From contig JBAYUQ010000005.1 in assembly GCA_041675005.1 (NCBI GenBank), positions 88,614-152,613 of the forward strand: a DNA stretch of 64,000 bases, in the 5' to 3' direction. Numbering within the stretch: the stretch's first letter is position 1; every line of letters starts with the position of its first letter. The notes under the pieces were generated by a model. The model was given only the letters and a program-made list of their open reading frames with translations, had not been told where the DNA came from and did no database searches. The DNA comes from PGYR01 sp041675005 (GTDB lineage: Bacteria > Bacteroidota > Ignavibacteria > Kapaibacteriales > UBA2268). Shown one piece after another: positions 43,679 to 53,900 of the stretch. Made by a program: the position numbers and the translations under genes.

Positions 43679-44373
43679 TTCTTTATTTTGAATATTTGAG
43701 GCAGAAGCTTAGCTATCTTGAGAGCTTCCGCATTTGGACTCATTATCTGGTTAGTGTTCTCCAAATCTAAGTTTAGTACTAGTTCTGAAATATCGACATC
43801 GATTACTATTTCTTTACTTTCCGAAGGAATCTCTAGACTAATTTCTTGATACAGATTTAGAGGTTCTTGATACCCACCTAGATGATATTGGAATCGATTT
43901 TTCCTAGTAGCACATTTATCAGAAATGCCTTCCAGTTTGAAATTTATGTACCCACTTTGCCATGTCCAATACATCCCTTTCGTAGGGTCTAGCGCTCCTC
44001 CAAACACTCCTTTCGAGTTTGTGGCACTGTCTATTCCTATTCCGAAATTTATGCTATTATAGAGAGTATTACTTGGTACGGATAGAGTAATATTCATACT
44101 CTCGGGATATTCTAAATCTAATAAGTAATAGCCGTCATTTATAGTATAAACTACCTCATTATTCTGAAGTAATTTTATGTTCGAGATATAGAATCTGAGT
44201 GACTCAATTATCAAACTATCTTTATTTGAATTATAGAATAATAATTCTTCTAGTGGTATTTGATGATTCTCAAAAATCGGATTAAACTTAATTGAAATAT
44301 CAGTTTTTTTTTGTGAGTATAAATCAACAAGAGAGATAAAGCCAAATAAAAATATGAAAACTATTGTTTTCAT
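43675..44373 (-). CDS. MbnP-like (copper-binding) protein
   Basis: 232 residues: signal peptide (MKTIVFIFLFGFISLVDLYS), then an MbnP-family beta-sandwich. Family signs are ISIKFNPIFENHQIPLEELL, LRFYISNIKLLQNNEVV, INFGIGIDSATNSKGVFGGA and LDPTKGMYWTWQSGYINFKL. Trp136 and Trp138 in YWTWQSGY are at the place where MbnP carries the tryptophan that its diheme partner converts to kynurenine for copper binding; His164 follows in FQYHLGG. Assignment of which Trp is modified is inference. The gene overlaps both neighbours by 4 bases: the sensor gene upstream and the diheme gene downstream. Confidence 0.87.
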   Translation of the reverse strand: MKTIVFIFLFGFISLVDLYSQKKTDISIKFNPIFENHQIPLEELLFYNSNKDSLIIESLRFYISNIKLLQNNEVVYTINDGYYLLDLEYPESMNITLSVPSNTLYNSINFGIGIDSATNSKGVFGGALDPTKGMYWTWQSGYINFKLEGISDKCATRKNRFQYHLGGYQEPLNLYQEISLEIPSESKEIVIDVDISELVLNLDLENTNQIMSPNAEALKIAKLLPQIFKIKN

Positions 44374-44858
44374 CTATGTCGTGGGGGTGGAGGTGGTGAT
44401 TTCGAATTTTTAGATAATAGCTTGTCGACAGCTTTTTCGACAAACTTATTGTAGTTATCAATTTGTTCTGGTCTGAGGTAGCTTTTTACTTCTTCAAAAT
44501 GACTGAAAGTTCCATTTATTTTCAGTGATTCTAACTCGTTATAATCCTTAACAAATTGTTCTTTTTCTGATTCACTTATTCCCTCTATCAAGCCTTTGAA
44601 ATACACTTGTAGTATTCGAGATTGCTTTTTGTCCAGAGAATTCATCATCTGATTATGCTTATTTGCAGACTTAATGAAAAGTTCACCTTGTTCATGATCC
44701 AATTCTAATATTTTGATTACTTCGTGTTTGAAATCAGCCTTTCTATCGTTAGGGCGACTTCTTTTGTCATCTTTAGCTAAAACAAAGAAAGCAATAACCG
44801 AAAGGTTAATTATCAGCAATAGGATTGCTGCTGTTCTATAGAAAGTTAGCTTATTCAT
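44370..44858 (-). CDS. CnrX/Spy-like periplasmic metal sensor, membrane-anchored
   Basis: 162 residues: one N-terminal membrane helix (about 8-28, AAILLLIINLSVIAFFVLA), then an all-helical periplasmic domain like CnrX/ZraP/Spy. The ELDHEQGELFIKSANKHNQM segment (His55, His68) resembles the LTxxQ/His-rich helix that binds metal in that group. The C-terminus ends in PPPPPRHR. In the CnrYXH system the sensor controls release of an ECF sigma factor from a membrane anti-sigma factor; the same three parts are here side by side. It overlaps the anti-sigma gene by 8 bases and the MbnP gene by 4. Confidence 0.75.
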   Translation of the reverse strand: MNKLTFYRTAAILLLIINLSVIAFFVLAKDDKRSRPNDRKADFKHEVIKILELDHEQGELFIKSANKHNQMMNSLDKKQSRILQVYFKGLIEGISESEKEQFVKDYNELESLKINGTFSHFEEVKSYLRPEQIDNYNKFVEKAVDKLLSKNSKSPPPPPRHR

Positions 44859-45126
44859 ATATATTATAATTTGATATTAATTCAACTTCAGTGTTTGATT
44901 TAGTTGTTTTGTCGTTACTATAATTGAAAACAGAATATACATTCAGACTTACTATTACAAACGTTGCTACGATAGAATAACCAATTTTAGAAACTGGCAT
45001 TTTCTGAATTTTTTCTGATTCTAATTCACTAAGTATATTATCAAATACAACCGACCTCGGCACTTCTCTTTTTATAGAGCCAGCACTATCAATTATATCA
45101 TCTATCCATTTATTCTTTTCGTTCAT
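44851..45126 (-). CDS. Small single-helix protein, probable anti-sigma factor
   Basis: 91 residues from the ATG at 45126 (an ATG at 45168 would overlap the sigma gene by 11 bases and is also possible). The cytoplasmic part is about 45 residues (MNEKNKWIDDIIDSAGSIKR), followed by one membrane helix (about 48-66, SIVATFVIVSLNVYSVFNY) and a short outer tail. Size, topology and place right after an ECF sigma gene match small anti-sigma factors such as CnrY. No sequence motif proves it; the call rests on context. Confidence 0.65.
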   Translation of the reverse strand: MNEKNKWIDDIIDSAGSIKREVPRSVVFDNILSELESEKIQKMPVSKIGYSIVATFVIVSLNVYSVFNYSNDKTTKSNTEVELISNYNIYE

Positions 45127-45157
45127 TTCAATTTCTGTTTTTCTTGTTAGACAACTA

Positions 45158-45715
45158 TTATTTAACAATCCTTCGGTTAGGATGGTATTTTTCTAATTCT
45201 TTTCTAAGATTTGCTTTCGCTCTATGAAGTAGTGACTCCACAGCTTTCAGAGAAGTGTCCATAATATCTGCAACATCTTGCCTAGGAGTTTCTTCTATAT
45301 AACTGAGTATGAATGCAGTTTTCTGGCTATTTGGCAGTTGGTTTATAGCTATGAATAGCAAGCTATTTTGTTCTTGATTTTCTAGGAGAATTCCGGGGTG
45401 ATTGAAATCAGGTTTTTCATAATCACTATCCGTTAGACTAAAGAATCTGGCTCGTTTCTTCTTTTTTTGATAGTTCAATGCAGTGTTTACTGTTATTCTA
45501 TAAATCCAGGTACTGACTTTACTTTCGGATTTGAAACTACTTGCATATTTGTAGATACTAGTGAATACATCTTGTGTTATCTCTTCTGCGTCCGAAACAT
45601 CTTGTGTATAGCTGAGCGCAGTATTATATACTTTTGCACTATGGAGGTCATAGAGCTCACGAAAAGCTAGCTTATCGCCATTAGCAATTAGTTCTATTAA
45701 ATGATTTTCAGACAA
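45158..45715 (-). CDS. ECF-type RNA polymerase sigma factor
   Basis: 185 residues. Sigma region 2 (about 5-75) has the LAFRELYDLHSAKVYNTALS and DAEEITQDVFTSIYKYASSF segments and a WIYRITVNTALNYQKKKKRA end; region 4 (about 115-178) has LPNSQKTAFILSYIEETPRQ and the DVADIMDTSLKAVESLLHRA helix-turn-helix. There is no extra C-terminal domain. It is the first gene of the operon with the anti-sigma candidate, the metal sensor, the MbnP-like and the diheme genes, and likely drives its own operon as ECF factors of this kind do. Confidence 0.93.
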   Translation of the reverse strand: MSENHLIELIANGDKLAFRELYDLHSAKVYNTALSYTQDVSDAEEITQDVFTSIYKYASSFKSESKVSTWIYRITVNTALNYQKKKKRARFFSLTDSDYEKPDFNHPGILLENQEQNSLLFIAINQLPNSQKTAFILSYIEETPRQDVADIMDTSLKAVESLLHRAKANLRKELEKYHPNRRIVK

Positions 45716-45888
45716 AAATGACTCGAGAATTAAAAATAATCGTAAATATACAAAAAAGTAACATTAAACAGGGTACTACATTTTGAAAATATGATTGAAC
45801 TTTAGGGAAAAGGAGTGATTGTGATAAAATACAAATTAAACAAACGTAACAATCAGATACGAAAGCGATTAAAGAAATTGGGATTTAA

Positions 45889-45921
45889 TAAAAAAAGTGT
45901 AATACATTTCTGCATTACACC
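45889..45921 (-). terminator. Rho-independent terminator of the lipoprotein gene at 45947
   Basis: On the minus strand GTGTAATGCA pairs with TGTATTACAC around a short AGAAA loop, followed by a run of Ts (the A run near 45889-45896). Confidence 0.88.
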
Positions 45922-45946
45922 TTGAGTTTATCATTTAAGTAAATTA

Positions 45947-46549
45947 CTACTTCTTCGGAGCAGGAGGAGTTTGCGGAGCTGTCATTTGCATCAACTTTTG
46001 TTGAGCCGTTTGGTCAGTTTGAATTGAAATCATCATTTCTTGGTATTGCTCCATAGATACACCTTCATTTTTCAATGCACCTTCCATTTTCTTACGCATT
46101 TCTATTTGAATAGCACCAATTGCATTCATAGATGCTTCGAACTTCTTTTTCTCATCAGCAGGTAAGCTTTTTGCAGCTTCTGGATTTTGCATACTTTGTT
46201 GTATTTGCAAGAATCTTTGAGGATCCATACCTTGCTTCTGAACTGCTGCCATCATCATTTCTTGTGATTGCATATTCAGTCCTTGTAATTGATTTAGTAT
46301 TTTTGCTAGTTTTTTCAAATCAGCATCTGTTAACTTTTTAGTTGGCATTTTGATAGGATTATCTGGAGTATTCATTGCTTGTATGTCACCCTGATTTGGT
46401 TGACCTTGGTCTGCTCCTTCATTACCAATAGGTGGTACGTAAGATTCTTCAGTAGTTGCGCCTTCTTGGCTTTCACTCGTTTCTTTCTTATCACCGCATG
46501 AAGCCATGAACATTACAGCTATACAAAGAGCAATTAATTTATAAGTCAT
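45947..46549 (-). CDS. Lipoprotein with DUF4168-like helical domain
   Basis: 200 residues: lipoprotein signal (Cys18 in MFMASCGDKKE), a linker rich in Glu, Gln, Gly and Pro, then a helical domain (about 70-185, LTDADLKKLAKILNQLQGLN, GVSMEQYQEMMISIQTDQTA). The 'G-V-S-M-E-Q-Y' and 'DQTAQQKL' pattern resembles DUF4168. The C-terminus is Pro-rich (TAPQTPPAPKK). The function is unknown. It is monocistronic and has its own terminator. Confidence 0.65.
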   Translation of the reverse strand: MTYKLIALCIAVMFMASCGDKKETSESQEGATTEESYVPPIGNEGADQGQPNQGDIQAMNTPDNPIKMPTKKLTDADLKKLAKILNQLQGLNMQSQEMMMAAVQKQGMDPQRFLQIQQSMQNPEAAKSLPADEKKKFEASMNAIGAIQIEMRKKMEGALKNEGVSMEQYQEMMISIQTDQTAQQKLMQMTAPQTPPAPKK

Positions 46550-46640
46550 ATATACACTATTAGATTGGTTTAAAATTTTAATGAATAGCTGTTTTACGTT
46601 TGCTATAGATTATTAGACTGCAAAAATAAGAATAATCACA

Positions 46641-48065
46641 TTATCTGACAATAAACTTATGGAATTCAGTGTATTTTTCATTGATGATAGTTATGAAATA
46701 TACTCCTGAAGTTAGGTTATACTCTCGTAAATCTATCGTAGTATTACCACCGTTACTGACTTTTTCCGTCAGTGTTTGTCCATAAGAATTAGTCAGAATA
46801 ATTCTTCCAATTGCATTATTTATAGTTACTTTTCCTCTCATCGCAGGGTTAGGGTAAATACTGTTTCTGTGTTCATCAATGCTTTTATCGATGCTAGATT
46901 CTACCTTGCATTCAACTATATAATCAGCCAGAAAAGAAGCGGCACTACTCGTTCGTTGCCAATAGTTATCATACTGATGCCCTCCTTTCGAAGGGTCTGC
47001 TGTTTGCTCTATACAATTAGCATTATTATTACTCACTTCTATGACATAGTCGGGAATGGCTTGCCCTTTAACTTCCATAGTATCCAAGATATCAGTAATA
47101 CCTACGCTCCCCCATAATGATTTACGATTTACAATATTCTGGCAACCGAGTATATCCCTAGTGCATTGGTTATATCCTTCGAATACTGTACCATACTTAA
47201 TTGGGACAATCAGATCATTCGGCTGATGGAACATATACAAGGCAGGTATTTCGCTTTTAGTAGTTGGGAATATATTATTCATTACCCCACCGTAGAAGCC
47301 GGCAACTCCTCTAATCTTATATTCTGATTTAGCAGGTTGATTCAGAGTGCCAAGATAACTTCCCAAATCGGGTCTTTCTAGTTTCATATCTGCAATAGAA
47401 GAAGCCAATTCATATTTCTTAATGCAAGGATTTTCGTAAAGTGTATTAGGGGTTGCTATATTTGGTAACTCTCGCGTATAATTGCTCAATACGTCTTCAT
47501 CACTATCTATGAAAGTGGTACCAATAGCAGTGAATGCCCCAGCACTCTCCCCTGCCAGAAATATATTATTAGGGTCTATCGCAAATTCCTCAGCATTATT
47601 CACAAAGTAGCGAATAGCCCCGTTTACGTCCTGCACAGCTCTGAAATATGCTCTATACCACTCCGATGAATCTGCCATATTGAAGCAATCCCAACCATCT
47701 ACATTACAGTGTCTATTCTCATCGGTGTGGAACTGTCCCAATCTATAGTTAACTGCCACTGCTGTATAACCACGCTTAGCAAATTCGGTACGTAATCGCT
47801 TTATAGTAGCTTCATCTTTGTTCCCAGCTAACCACGCACCACCGTGTACTATTACTATCAATGGTCTTCCGCATTCTGGAGGAGTATCATTAGTTGGTAC
47901 AGAAATATCCATTAATAGTTGACGCTCTTTACCAGCGAAATCAGTGGCTGTACCGTATTCGATATTTGTTACTGTGTAAATCTGATATGTTGTATCTACC
48001 CATTTCTGGGACCACAGCGGTGATATAGAACAAACTAGTATAAGAAGAATTAGAGCAGTTTTCAT
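46641..48065 (-). CDS. Secreted alpha/beta-hydrolase (carboxylesterase-like) with T9SS sorting domain
   Basis: 474 residues from the ATG at 48065, where the signal peptide begins (MKTALILLILVCSISPLWSQ). Catalytic-fold motifs are the oxyanion-hole HGGAWLAG (near residue 75), AVAVNYRLGQF and the nucleophile elbow LAGESAGAF (near 169); FHQPNDLIVPIKYG (about 270-285) probably holds the catalytic aspartate, and GGHQYDNYW the histidine. The C-terminus is a T9SS type A domain (SIYPNPAMRGKVTINN, GVYFITIINEKY). It would cleave esters or related substrates at the cell surface. The substrate is unknown. Confidence 0.87.
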   Translation of the reverse strand: MKTALILLILVCSISPLWSQKWVDTTYQIYTVTNIEYGTATDFAGKERQLLMDISVPTNDTPPECGRPLIVIVHGGAWLAGNKDEATIKRLRTEFAKRGYTAVAVNYRLGQFHTDENRHCNVDGWDCFNMADSSEWYRAYFRAVQDVNGAIRYFVNNAEEFAIDPNNIFLAGESAGAFTAIGTTFIDSDEDVLSNYTRELPNIATPNTLYENPCIKKYELASSIADMKLERPDLGSYLGTLNQPAKSEYKIRGVAGFYGGVMNNIFPTTKSEIPALYMFHQPNDLIVPIKYGTVFEGYNQCTRDILGCQNIVNRKSLWGSVGITDILDTMEVKGQAIPDYVIEVSNNNANCIEQTADPSKGGHQYDNYWQRTSSAASFLADYIVECKVESSIDKSIDEHRNSIYPNPAMRGKVTINNAIGRIILTNSYGQTLTEKVSNGGNTTIDLREYNLTSGVYFITIINEKYTEFHKFIVR

Positions 48066-48159
48066 ATTAAACAAAGATTATTATTAATTCAATCCTAAAT
48101 ATAGTAGATTGAGTACAAATATGCAAGAAGTGATTTGACGGATTATTTGTTTTACAACT

Positions 48160-48345
48160 TTTATCCGTTGGCTTTAGTAAACGGCAATACAGCGAGCTAT
48201 GCTACATTGGAGGGGCTGACAGAACAATCACGTCACCTTGAGCACTGCCAAGGGTCTACTTAATTAAAGAAAAGACTCTTCACTTCAACAAAACTCAGCA
48301 CAAGCACTACGTTCCACTCTCAAGTAACGAGGTCTCCAGGTCCTT
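48160..48345. repeat. Degenerate intergenic repeat block
   Basis: Gap 48066-48396 has no gene. CCGTTGGCTTTAGTAAACGG (48169-48188, family A), GGAGGGGCTGACAGAACAAT (family G), and degenerate family D modules (TTGAGCACTGCCAAGGGTCT, GACTCTTCACTTC) are present. Confidence 0.6.
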
Positions 48346-48396
48346 TGATAAGCAGAGATAGACAAAAGGGAAATAGTTTATTATTTTACAAATCCT

Positions 48397-50709
48397 CTAT
48401 CTCGGTTTTACTCTGATTCCGACAAACATTGTTCTAGGTAAACTAGGCCCGTATATATAATTACTGTCTCGGTTTTTGCTTATATCGAAGTCATTTTGGT
48501 AAGCATCGAATATATTCTTAATCCCTCCGAATAGCTCCAAACCAGTATCTATGTCGCTAAGCTCTAAAGTATGTCCCACTCTCAACCCCAAATCAAAAAA
48601 TGAAGGCGAAGTGAAATACTCATCAGCCAATTGACCAGTATTATCTCCTCCGAAATGAGCGAGTTCCATAGTTCCTGTGTAAGTCATATTTGCACTGATA
48701 TTCCATAACTTACTTGGGTTATATGTTAATGTTGCATAGCCATAATCGTTCGGGGTTCTTAAAAATTCATGCTTTGCTGGTAGACCTTCTACGTTGACTA
48801 TAGCATCTTCGAATAAACTTGATTGGATTGTAAAGCCAGCTTCTAACTCGATTATATAATCGAAATTTGCTCTCGTTTCTATTGTTATTCCTTTTACTGT
48901 GGCTCCACTCCCGTTTCTCTTTTCGAATCTCTGTCCGAAATCATCTTCGCCAAGAGGAAATTGGTAGAATGCATCATTCAGTGTTGTATAGAATCCTTCT
49001 AGTGTAAATCCGGCGATGAAATGCTCAGTTGCTTTGTCATAATTTACAGATGCTGTGTAGCTATTCGATCGTTCCTCTTTCAGATTATCAGCCAATGATA
49101 TACGTGAAACTCCCCCACCCGCGAATGCTATGTGCAAATCCGTATCGAATGCCTGTGGTGCACGGAATCCTGTTCCCCAACCCAATCTGAATTGTGTTGT
49201 TCCTTGCCATTTGTAAAGTAGAGATACTCTTGGGCTAAAGATCGCATTTTCTACCAAATTATGCTTATCCAACCGAACACCAGTTAGCAAGTTGAACTCA
49301 GGTACAATACTCCAATCATATTGCAAAAATGCTCCAATGTCTTTAGTTGTCTGATCTATTTTGTAGTTGTAAGATTCAATTTCATCATACACATCGTCAT
49401 ATATGTACTCAGCACCTATGCTTAGAATAGCATTCCCATATATAAAGTCATCTAACCTGTTATTAAGCTGAAATCCAAATTGATGTGTAATAACATCAGA
49501 AATGCCATAAGGTGGCTTTGATAGGAATTCATTGAGAGAGCTGCCACTATCAGGCTTTATACCAGTGTAGTGGTCTCTATCGGTCTTCTGACCACCATAG
49601 TATATTGCTAGAGTATTCTTATAATTATTAAAGTCGAGTTGGTAATCCAAACTACCCATAAACACATTGTGTGTTCGTTCTTCAGATTGCTCAGATAAAT
49701 ACGCTGGACCTTCAACCATCTCACCTCCATAGCGATATTCGTGTATACTACTCAAACTTAGAGATAGCTTTTGCTCATTAGTTATTTGGTAAAATAGATT
49801 GGTTCCGAAGGAATTGTCATTTAGTTCTGGTAATTCTGAAAAATTATCTCCATTCGCATCATAGGCTCCTCTAGTCCGATTACTAACGAAGAATGTAGCG
49901 CCAGCCGTTTCGTTATCATTCAGTACCGTAGCGTTGGCGGATAGTATGTTATCCATAACACTGCCTCTAATACTCTGAAGTGTGTTGGTCACATTATAAG
50001 TATTCTCGCTTGGTATTTTTGTTATTACGTTGACTGTACCACCGATAGCACTGGAACCATAGAGCGCCGAAACTCCGCCTCTCACTACCTCTATTCGCTC
50101 TATCATATTTACTGGTATTTGCTCTAATCCGTATAGTCCAGTCAGTGGACTGAATATAGGGCGACTGTTCACTAGTATTTGCGAATAACCACCTTGCAAT
50201 CCATTCATTCGGAGCTGTGTGTAGTTACAGGTCTGACAGTCAGTTTCTACTCGTAATCCTGGTTGGTATTTCAGCCCTTCGGATAGATTGATAGCTACGA
50301 CGTGGTCTAGTTCTTTACTGTTTATTAGGTTCACTATTACAGGCGAATCTGTTCTTCTCTTGGCTGTTCGAGTACCTGTTACTACTATTTCATCGAAATT
50401 TATATTGCCTTCTTGTAGCTGTATTTTCACTTCGTTTATGCCATTCTTAACTTCGAGTGTAATTACAGTATCTTTGTACCCAATTGAACTGAATTTAAGT
50501 GATTGACTACCAATTGGAACTTCATTGAGTTTGAAAATGCCTTTATTGTTAGTATAAGTCCCCTGCTTAGTGCCGACTAATTGCACAGTAGCGGAGATAA
50601 TAGGTTCATCGCCAGTAGAAGAAACTGTGCCCGAAATAGAGCTTGTTTGAGCTATCAGATTAATGGAAGAATAGATTATTAAGATTATAAGTAGAATAGT
50701 TTTCTTCAT
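48397..50709 (-). CDS. TonB-dependent receptor
   Basis: 770 residues: signal peptide (MKKTILLIILIIYSSINLIA), carboxypeptidase-regulatory-like domain (about 23-105, SISGTVSSTGDEPIISATVQ), plug (about 115-225, EIVVTGTRTAKRRTDSPV, INLSEGLKYQPGLRVETDCQ, IERIEVVRGGVSALYGSSAI) and a barrel ending in ..GPSLPRTMFVGIRVKPR with a C-terminal aromatic strand region. The plug holds CQTCNYTQLRMNGLQGGYSQ, a cysteine pair common in this subgroup. TonB receptors of this form take up siderophores, vitamin B12, metals or sugars; the ligand is not shown. No SusD-like gene is adjacent, which argues against a glycan uptake locus. Confidence 0.93.
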   Translation of the reverse strand: MKKTILLIILIIYSSINLIAQTSSISGTVSSTGDEPIISATVQLVGTKQGTYTNNKGIFKLNEVPIGSQSLKFSSIGYKDTVITLEVKNGINEVKIQLQEGNINFDEIVVTGTRTAKRRTDSPVIVNLINSKELDHVVAINLSEGLKYQPGLRVETDCQTCNYTQLRMNGLQGGYSQILVNSRPIFSPLTGLYGLEQIPVNMIERIEVVRGGVSALYGSSAIGGTVNVITKIPSENTYNVTNTLQSIRGSVMDNILSANATVLNDNETAGATFFVSNRTRGAYDANGDNFSELPELNDNSFGTNLFYQITNEQKLSLSLSSIHEYRYGGEMVEGPAYLSEQSEERTHNVFMGSLDYQLDFNNYKNTLAIYYGGQKTDRDHYTGIKPDSGSSLNEFLSKPPYGISDVITHQFGFQLNNRLDDFIYGNAILSIGAEYIYDDVYDEIESYNYKIDQTTKDIGAFLQYDWSIVPEFNLLTGVRLDKHNLVENAIFSPRVSLLYKWQGTTQFRLGWGTGFRAPQAFDTDLHIAFAGGGVSRISLADNLKEERSNSYTASVNYDKATEHFIAGFTLEGFYTTLNDAFYQFPLGEDDFGQRFEKRNGSGATVKGITIETRANFDYIIELEAGFTIQSSLFEDAIVNVEGLPAKHEFLRTPNDYGYATLTYNPSKLWNISANMTYTGTMELAHFGGDNTGQLADEYFTSPSFFDLGLRVGHTLELSDIDTGLELFGGIKNIFDAYQNDFDISKNRDSNYIYGPSLPRTMFVGIRVKPR

Positions 50710-50844
50710 TCAGATGTTTAACATTTAATTTGTTTGCTATTTTATGCAATGCAAACTAAATAAATTAATAACATCTAACAAATAAAGTTAGTCATAGCTA
50801 ATATATACTTTTTAGAGAAAATCATAAAGTGCACTTATTTATTG

Positions 50845-50955
50845 TCCACCTCTGTTAGTTGAGGACAATTCCGTCATACTGAGCGCAGCGAAGGGTCTCC
50901 TTTTTTATGCAGACTCTTCACTCCACTTCGTTTCGTTCAGAGTGACGTATTTCAT
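50845..50955. repeat. Intergenic repeat of the TACTGAGCGNAGCGAAG type
   Basis: TCCACCTCTGTTAGTTGAGG with ACAATT, then CATACTGAGCGCAGCGAAGG and GTCTCC, then GACTCTTCACTCC, CTTCGTTTCG and CAGAGTGACG. The same modules occur at 31901-31990 and 54660-54710. Confidence 0.7.
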
Positions 50956-50985
50956 TCGTCCACCCATCAAGAGGGTATTTCTCCC

Positions 50986-53900
50986 CTACTCCACCACAAC
51001 CACACTCTTCATAATCGCATCATAAGGTGTAATTAATCGAACTTGGTATAGCCCACTTGGTATAGCTAGCGTGTTTATTTGCATCTGTTTTGTCTTTGTT
51101 GATTGTGTCCACTCATCCGTGTATATCACTCTACCATCTGTAGCCACTAACTCCAACTTCATCGAACCTTGTACACCAGTGGAAATATTAATATTCAACT
51201 GCTCACTAGCAGGGTTGGGGGATATTTCTAATGTCGTAGGATCGAAAGTAGTTATGTTACGCAATGGAAACACACAAACAGAATCTATGTATATCTTTCC
51301 AGGTCGTTCTATTACTTCAATAAATGGATTAGTGAATGTGTAGCTAGGAAATGTGATGTCGTATTCTAATGAGTTCGAAAGTAGTATCGTACCTGTCAGG
51401 TTATGTATGTTTGTTCTATTCTTGTTGATAGGTTGAGTTTGATTAATAACGTAGCTATCATTAGTGAAGAAAACTGTTCGATCAACATCTGTAGTTATTG
51501 AGTAATCTTGCGTTGGCAAGTCTGCTTCACATTCTAGGTAAACTGGTACTGTTTCTGTTTGACCTATTTGCGTGTATATGTCAGTTGTGCTGATAGTTGT
51601 TCTTGCATATACCGTAGCAGTAATTGGTATGGTTATTACAGTGTCACACGGTGCTATTATACTAATATCTATACTGTTGTTAAATGGACCTAGTTGAGTA
51701 GGTACAAAATCATAGCTATATGGATAGAAACCTCCATCTGCTATTGTTTGACCGTTGTCTAGTGTAATATCAAATCCACTATTATTACTAATTGTAGAAT
51801 TATCTGATTTAGTCTCTGTTATATAAACTTTCCCAAAATCTATACGGTCTTTGCTAATGTCGAATTTCAGTTCGTATTTCTTCACCTCGTGTGTTTTTGT
51901 TGCGGTACAGCCGTTAGTATCTGTTACAGTTAATGTATATGTACCTGCTTCTGTTACTTCTATTTCCTTGGTAATTTCGTTTGTTGACCATAAGTATTCG
52001 TCGAAGTCTTCGCTAGAAGATAGTGATGCAGTTTCGTTATTGCAGATTATACTTTCACCTATTATTTCAAACGTTGGAGTAGGACTTTCGTTCACTGTTG
52101 TTTCTGCTGTGCCTACGCAACCTGCTTTACTAACAGTTACGGAATATGTTCCAGCTTGGTTAACTACTATTACTGGTGTTGATTCGCCATTGCTCCAAAG
52201 ATAGGAATAGCTTGGGTCGTTAGGTAAGACTTCTAATGTTGCTGATTGACCAGAGCAGATGTCACCACCATTTATTGCAGGTTGTAAGTTGTCTTCTACT
52301 TTGATTGTTATCTCTGTACTATCTATACATCCAGTTCTTGAGTCAGTAATTATCAGCTTAAAATTTCCACTTTCGCTGACGTAGATGCTCTTTGTTGTAG
52401 CTCCTGTGTTCCACTTGAAGCTATAATAAGGAACATCGTACTTCGATTCTAGTAGAGTAGAATCTCCATTGCATATCGTAGTTGGTGTGGGTTTTAGTTG
52501 TGCTTGTACTTTCGGATGGTATGTAATATCTATAGTATCTGATATAGTACATCCTTTGCTACTTTCTACTGTCAGTATATATCTTCCCGTTTCATTTATC
52601 TCGATGGACTTACTAGTTTCTTCTGTATTCCAGAGATAGCTAATATAATCTTGATTAGCACTTAAAGAAAGTTCACCACCATAGCATAATTTATTCTCAC
52701 CAAGTATTTCTAAATAAAGCTCTTCATCTTCAAATTGTATATTGATACTACTTGAATCAACACAGCCCTGAAATGAAGTAACGTATAGCTTGTATTCACC
52801 TGCTTTATCCACTTCTATTATTGGTGAGGTTTCTCCTGTACTCCATTTGTATTCATATCTTTCTATTATATTCCCAGCTTCTAATCTATACCTTTCTCTT
52901 TCACATTCTGTCGTTAACTTGGTAGATACTATCCCCACCTTTGGTAGCGTATCTACATATAGATTGACAATTCTTTCTCTGTTATAACCGAGTGTATCAG
53001 TCCAAGTAATATAATACTTTCCTTCATAGTTGTGAGTAGCATCAGGAAAGAATGGATCTTTGATATTTGGATTGTCTTCGAAGTATTTGTTTATCTCGGC
53101 TGCTAATATAGTATCATTGCTTTCTAGATTAAGGAGTTCCCATTTAAAGTTAGTACCTACAAATCTATCTTCCCATACATTATTCAAATATGCGTCTTCA
53201 CCTTCGCAGTAACTGACTGTACGCCCTATCATCTCGGATGGTGTTTGAAGACGATTCCAGATTACATCTAGACGAGGTTGTGTAGGCTTTGCATTAGGAA
53301 ATACTCCATTGAAATCAAATCTCAATTCTTTTAATTTGAAATCTGCTTTAGTTCCTTTTTTATCTGGTCTGTTTATAATCGAAAAATATTGATATGCATA
53401 TTCTGAATTGGGATGTGTTTTATCTGTTGGAGGGTTTCGATAATACATTTTACCATTTGGTGCAATCAATAAGTTAGTTCCCATATAACTAGGGTCACCT
53501 CGGTTATAGATATTCAAATTTGTATCTAATTCAGCAACTATTGTTTCAGATTCTTTTATTCTATTAGGATCTAAATCTGAAACATCATATTGAAATAATT
53601 TCTTATTTGCTTGGGTATAAATATATCTTGAGTTTGGAGAGAAATTAAAGAGTATGTCATAATTGGGAATTATTCTCTCATCAACATATTTGAAATTCGT
53701 TATATAATCTAATTTGCCAATCTTCTTATCAAAAGTAAATAGATAAACTTCTGGGCCTTGGGCAACCCAATTGCAAGCTAATAATTTATTACCATCTGGT
53801 GATGGTTTGAATTCAAAATAATATGGTTGAAGCCCTTGTGCAAAATCTAAACCATTTTCCTCTAAGTTAAAACTGCTTTTAGGTATAGTATCTATTCCGT

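Noticed and set aside
48397..50709. SusC-type glycan importer
   Set aside because: No SusD-like lipoprotein follows, and at 770 residues the protein is shorter than usual SusC proteins.
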